In this document: positions 14,234-16,451 of the stretch, in pieces | How the letters are laid out: each line of letters opens with the position of its first letter | How positions within the stretch are numbered: position 1 is the first letter of the stretch | NCBI GenBank assembly: GCA_002344075.1 | Contig: DDTM01000044.1 | Location: forward strand, 1-16,451 | Origin: Bacteroidetes bacterium UBA2364 | Lineage (GTDB): Bacteria; Bacteroidota; Rhodothermia; Rhodothermales; UBA2364 | Direction of reading: 5' to 3' | Length of the DNA: 16,451 nucleotides | Program-made: the position numbers and the translations under genes | Notes under the pieces: model-generated | Told to the model about the DNA's origin: nothing | The model's input: only the letters and a program-made list of their open reading frames with translations | Databases searched by the model: none

Positions 14234-15043
14234 TCAAAACGCAAGGTACAGCATTGGCCATGCAACCGCCAAATCCAATCCATGTCTAAAAAGGGAATGG
14301 GGTAATGCACACGTCGCCAAAAGGGTGATCGCCAACAAGCCCATCAGGTCTTCTAACGGAAAAGGGGTGTAGGTCCAGAAGCCAACCCCCATAAGTGTAC
14401 CCAACCACATGATCTGTCGCAATTTCGGTAGGGGCCAGTTAAAAAACAGGGGCTTGATCTCAAACATTAAATCGCCAGACCGATCTAAATAATCCGAAAT
14501 TAGGATATTAGGTAGGATATAGCACATCCGATACAACACCGAAGACACGCCGTTTTCGGGCCACTCCCCACGAAAAAACAAGATTGGCAAAACCACACCA
14601 CCTACACCCCAAACGAATACAACCCAAATGGTTTTGATGTTGCCAAATTCTTTTAGTCGTTTACCATGAATCACAGGGAAAACATAAAGCGCCGCAAGGC
14701 ACGCCACCCACAACGCAGGCTGCCACAACCAACGAGACCATATAACTACACCACTCAATACCACAACCAAAGCAATACTTATCCACCATAACAATGCAAA
14801 ATCGGATGCAGTTATACGGTTATTGAAAACATCTTCGGGAGAGAGAAAAGAGAACCGATCTGCGGTATAGACCAAAAACGTTCCTGCAAAAGCCAGTACA
14901 AATAAAACGGGTTCCTCCGGCAGGCTGAATGCAACCACGGTAGCCCAAATCCATGAAACAGCCACCAAGCCTGCAATGGCCGCCCCAACAGGAAAACTTT
15001 TAAGAACGAATACCCAATTGCTTGGCCTCGGTGAGTGCATCAT
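14234..15043 (-). CDS. Polytopic membrane protein, UbiA-superfamily-like
   Basis: 269 residues with about eight hydrophobic segments (roughly 18-40, 46-61, 83-102, 108-125, 138-156, 168-183, 209-226 and 230-248). The order of features recalls UbiA prenyltransferases: a first Asp motif region after helix 2 (LVYTADRFSFLSPED, 57-71), a basic loop after helix 4 (HGKRLKEFGNIKTIWVVFVW, 126-145) and a second Asp motif (SDYLDRSGD, 183-191). The first motif lacks the usual N-D-x2-D-x3-D arrangement, so classical Mg-prenyl-diphosphate chemistry is doubtful. It may belong to the non-canonical UbiA-like group common in Bacteroidota. The start overlaps the end of the muramidase gene by 44 bp (or 41 bp from a second ATG at 15040), which suggests translational coupling. 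Family likeness is by eye. Confidence 0.65.
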   Translation of the reverse strand: MMHSPRPSNWVFVLKSFPVGAAIAGLVAVSWIWATVVAFSLPEEPVLFVLAFAGTFLVYTADRFSFLSPEDVFNNRITASDFALLWWISIALVVVLSGVVIWSRWLWQPALWVACLAALYVFPVIHGKRLKEFGNIKTIWVVFVWGVGGVVLPILFFRGEWPENGVSSVLYRMCYILPNILISDYLDRSGDLMFEIKPLFFNWPLPKLRQIMWLGTLMGVGFWTYTPFPLEDLMGLLAITLLATCALPHSLFRHGLDLAVAWPMLYLAF

Positions 15044-16286
15044 TAATCAACTTAGAGTATGTTTCTACCTGACCAGACCCATTATAGTATTGGGTAAACG
15101 TCCTGATATTCCCTGCTTTCAGGTAACGAATCATGGCACCGGCTTCGGGTGCTTTTACGTTTTTACAAAAATCAAAAAATCCAATAATATGCGCGGCTTC
15201 TCCTGCCTGAAATGCATTATACATGGCCATTGCACTCTCATAGCCTATGTTTCGATAAGCAGAAATCAAGATTTGAGGCCCACCAATGCTACACGACATC
15301 AGCCCCGGCTCTGGGTCGCCTGCAAGTCGTTGAGATAATGCCAAAACACGATACTCCAGATCTTGTTTACCATGAAAAGGCTGAAAAGGCTCGTTTAGTG
15401 TCTCACGAAAACGATGATTTTGCCAGGAATTACCTCCAACCCCCGCTTGGCCACCATGCTGAAAATGCCGGTTATAGACAGGCTCGTTGTATTTGCCCCA
15501 ATAACGGAAAAAGTGATGGTTTTCGAATCGGATAATGGCCCGATTTACAAGGTGTACCCGACCGCCACTTTCCACATAAAACACTGCCAGTGCGGATTCA
15601 ATCGGAATCTGGGTGAGGTTCTGAATCGCCTTTATCAACCCACCCATCCGGTTGTACAATTCTCCCATACGCACCCGACTGGCGGGCCATCCTGTACGGA
15701 TCAGAATAGGCGTTTGAGGTGTAAGTTCGATATTTTTTAGTATTGGATTGTCTTTGTAATAAGGCGACTCCAAATGAACTTTAAAAAGTGCTGCCCAAGT
15801 TCCAGCACCAACTATACCATCTTCTTTCAAGCCATTGGCTTTTTGGAATTGTTTTACAAGGCTTTCGGTAAAAGGTCCAAATCTTCCGTCAATATTACCA
15901 ACAGGGTATCCTTTGTCCCGAAGTACGCTTTGTAATTCGCGTACGGCATCTCGGAGATGCGGCGTTACATGATCGAATCCATCGTACAAGCGGAGCAAAG
16001 GGCGATCATTCACATATAGTGCCGCCCATGTTTTCCTTCCGACAATGCCATCATCCCCAAGCCCTTTGCCACGCTGGAAAATCACAACGGCTTCCTTTGT
16101 TTGTGTCCCGAAAACACCGTCTAAAGGTACTTGAAACCCTTTGTTCCGTAGCAATTTCTGCAATTCTAAAACAAATGGCTTAAGTTCCAAGGTTTCTGGC
16201 GTTCTTCCGTCGTTGAGTTCAAGTGTAGGACGATCATCTACAGCCAACGGTACACCGACCGATGTTGAAGTTACAGGATTTGGCAT
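15000..16286 (-). CDS. N-acetylmuramidase with two peptidoglycan-binding domains
   Basis: 428 residues from the ATG at 16286; a GTG at 16340 would add 18 Pro-rich residues. Two peptidoglycan-binding type 1 domains (about 38-90 and 112-167) are each introduced by a similar motif, DRPTLELNDG (18-27) and DRPLLRLYDG (94-103), making a tandem unit of about 76 residues. Each has the D-G-x-F-G core and ends DGIVG-x3-W-A-A-L. The C-terminal DUF3380-type N-acetylmuramidase domain (about 205-425) has SALAVFYVESGGR with the probable catalytic Glu239, then IIRFENHHFF, SCSIGGPQIL and FTQYYNGSGQVETY. It should cut the glycan strands of peptidoglycan. No signal peptide is visible from either start, which is odd for a cell-wall enzyme and recalls phage-type endolysins, although no other phage gene is near. 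Confidence 0.88.
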   Translation of the reverse strand: MPNPVTSTSVGVPLAVDDRPTLELNDGRTPETLELKPFVLELQKLLRNKGFQVPLDGVFGTQTKEAVVIFQRGKGLGDDGIVGRKTWAALYVNDRPLLRLYDGFDHVTPHLRDAVRELQSVLRDKGYPVGNIDGRFGPFTESLVKQFQKANGLKEDGIVGAGTWAALFKVHLESPYYKDNPILKNIELTPQTPILIRTGWPASRVRMGELYNRMGGLIKAIQNLTQIPIESALAVFYVESGGRVHLVNRAIIRFENHHFFRYWGKYNEPVYNRHFQHGGQAGVGGNSWQNHRFRETLNEPFQPFHGKQDLEYRVLALSQRLAGDPEPGLMSCSIGGPQILISAYRNIGYESAMAMYNAFQAGEAAHIIGFFDFCKNVKAPEAGAMIRYLKAGNIRTFTQYYNGSGQVETYSKLINDALTEAKQLGIRS

Positions 16287-16293
16287 GGGTTCA

Positions 16294-16449
16294 TCAGGTT
16301 GAAGATTTGTCAAGGGCTTTGGTGGCGGATGCGGTGGCACAAGGTACTAAAGAAAAGGCCAAAACTGCAAGGGGAGGGCGTGCAATTCCGACCTTTTCGC
16401 CTATCGAGTGATCCTTTATGCCCTCCTCTCGCTGCCCGACTGCGTATTC
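16294..16449 (-). CDS. Partial open frame entering from the right edge, unrecognised
   Basis: A 51-codon frame without a start codon runs in from beyond the window and stops with TGA at 16294-16296, 7 nt before the muramidase ATG. It ends with hydrophobic sequence (ARPPLAVLAFSLVPCATASA, then TKALDKSST). It may be the C-terminus of an upstream gene coupled to the muramidase, chance read-through, or a signal-peptide-like segment separated from the muramidase by a frameshift. Nothing in it identifies a family. Confidence 0.2.
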   Translation of the reverse strand, partial: EYAVGQREEGIKDHSIGEKVGIARPPLAVLAFSLVPCATASATKALDKSST

Positions 16450-16451
16450 TG

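Noticed and set aside
15414..15740. Plus-strand 108-codon frame
   Set aside because: Antisense to the muramidase domain including its catalytic region.

Overview
The window looks like chromosomal DNA of a Bacteroidota/Rhodothermota-type bacterium. The grounds are a GWxTD-motif secreted protein, AT-rich translation leaders mostly without Shine-Dalgarno sites, a Bacteroidota-style degenerate UbiA-like membrane protein, and an intergenic CGCTCCTACGGAGC hairpin of a kind I recall from dispersed repeats in that group. The assignment is inference; no rRNA or tRNA gene is present to anchor it.

Layout. (1) 1-1285: an AT-rich plus-strand island. It holds a 10-bp tandem repeat, a broken secreted Cys-rich gene (in-frame TAG plus a 65-bp frameshifting duplication), an unrecognised lipoprotein gene and a strong terminator. 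(2) 1286-6308: a minus-strand housekeeping run read from right to left: a three-part secreted protein (BatD-like N-terminus, trypsin-like protease, TPR), the GTPase Era, a LolA-fold secreted protein, a DinB-like protein and a YigZ/IMPACT protein. (3) 6309-6972: about 660 bp without a convincing gene, probably a decayed dispersed repeat. (4) 6973-8709: an isolated plus-strand GT-B-fold transferase. (5) 8738-9704: a minus-strand pair, a single-domain asparaginase-like protein followed by a UPF0158 protein, divergent from (6) a CoA-binding protein at 9840-10256. (7) 10262-14100: minus strand, a GWxTD protein and TsaC as a tight pair, then AsnRS with its terminator. (8) 14172-16451: minus strand, a two-repeat peptidoglycan-binding N-acetylmuramidase overlapping a UbiA-like membrane protein, plus an open frame that runs off the right edge.

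Gene cooperation. Era (30S maturation), TsaC (tRNA t6A) and AsnRS (tRNA charging) are translation functions mixed with envelope functions (protease-TPR, LolA-like, GWxTD, muramidase, UbiA-like, GT-B transferase). Nothing in the window forms a recognisable defence, CRISPR or secondary-metabolite system. The most unusual items are the BatD-like/protease/TPR fusion, the decayed secreted gene with its hairpin-bearing duplication, the degenerate UbiA-like gene overlapping a muramidase, the AsnRS insertion and the unassigned element at about 6551-6970.
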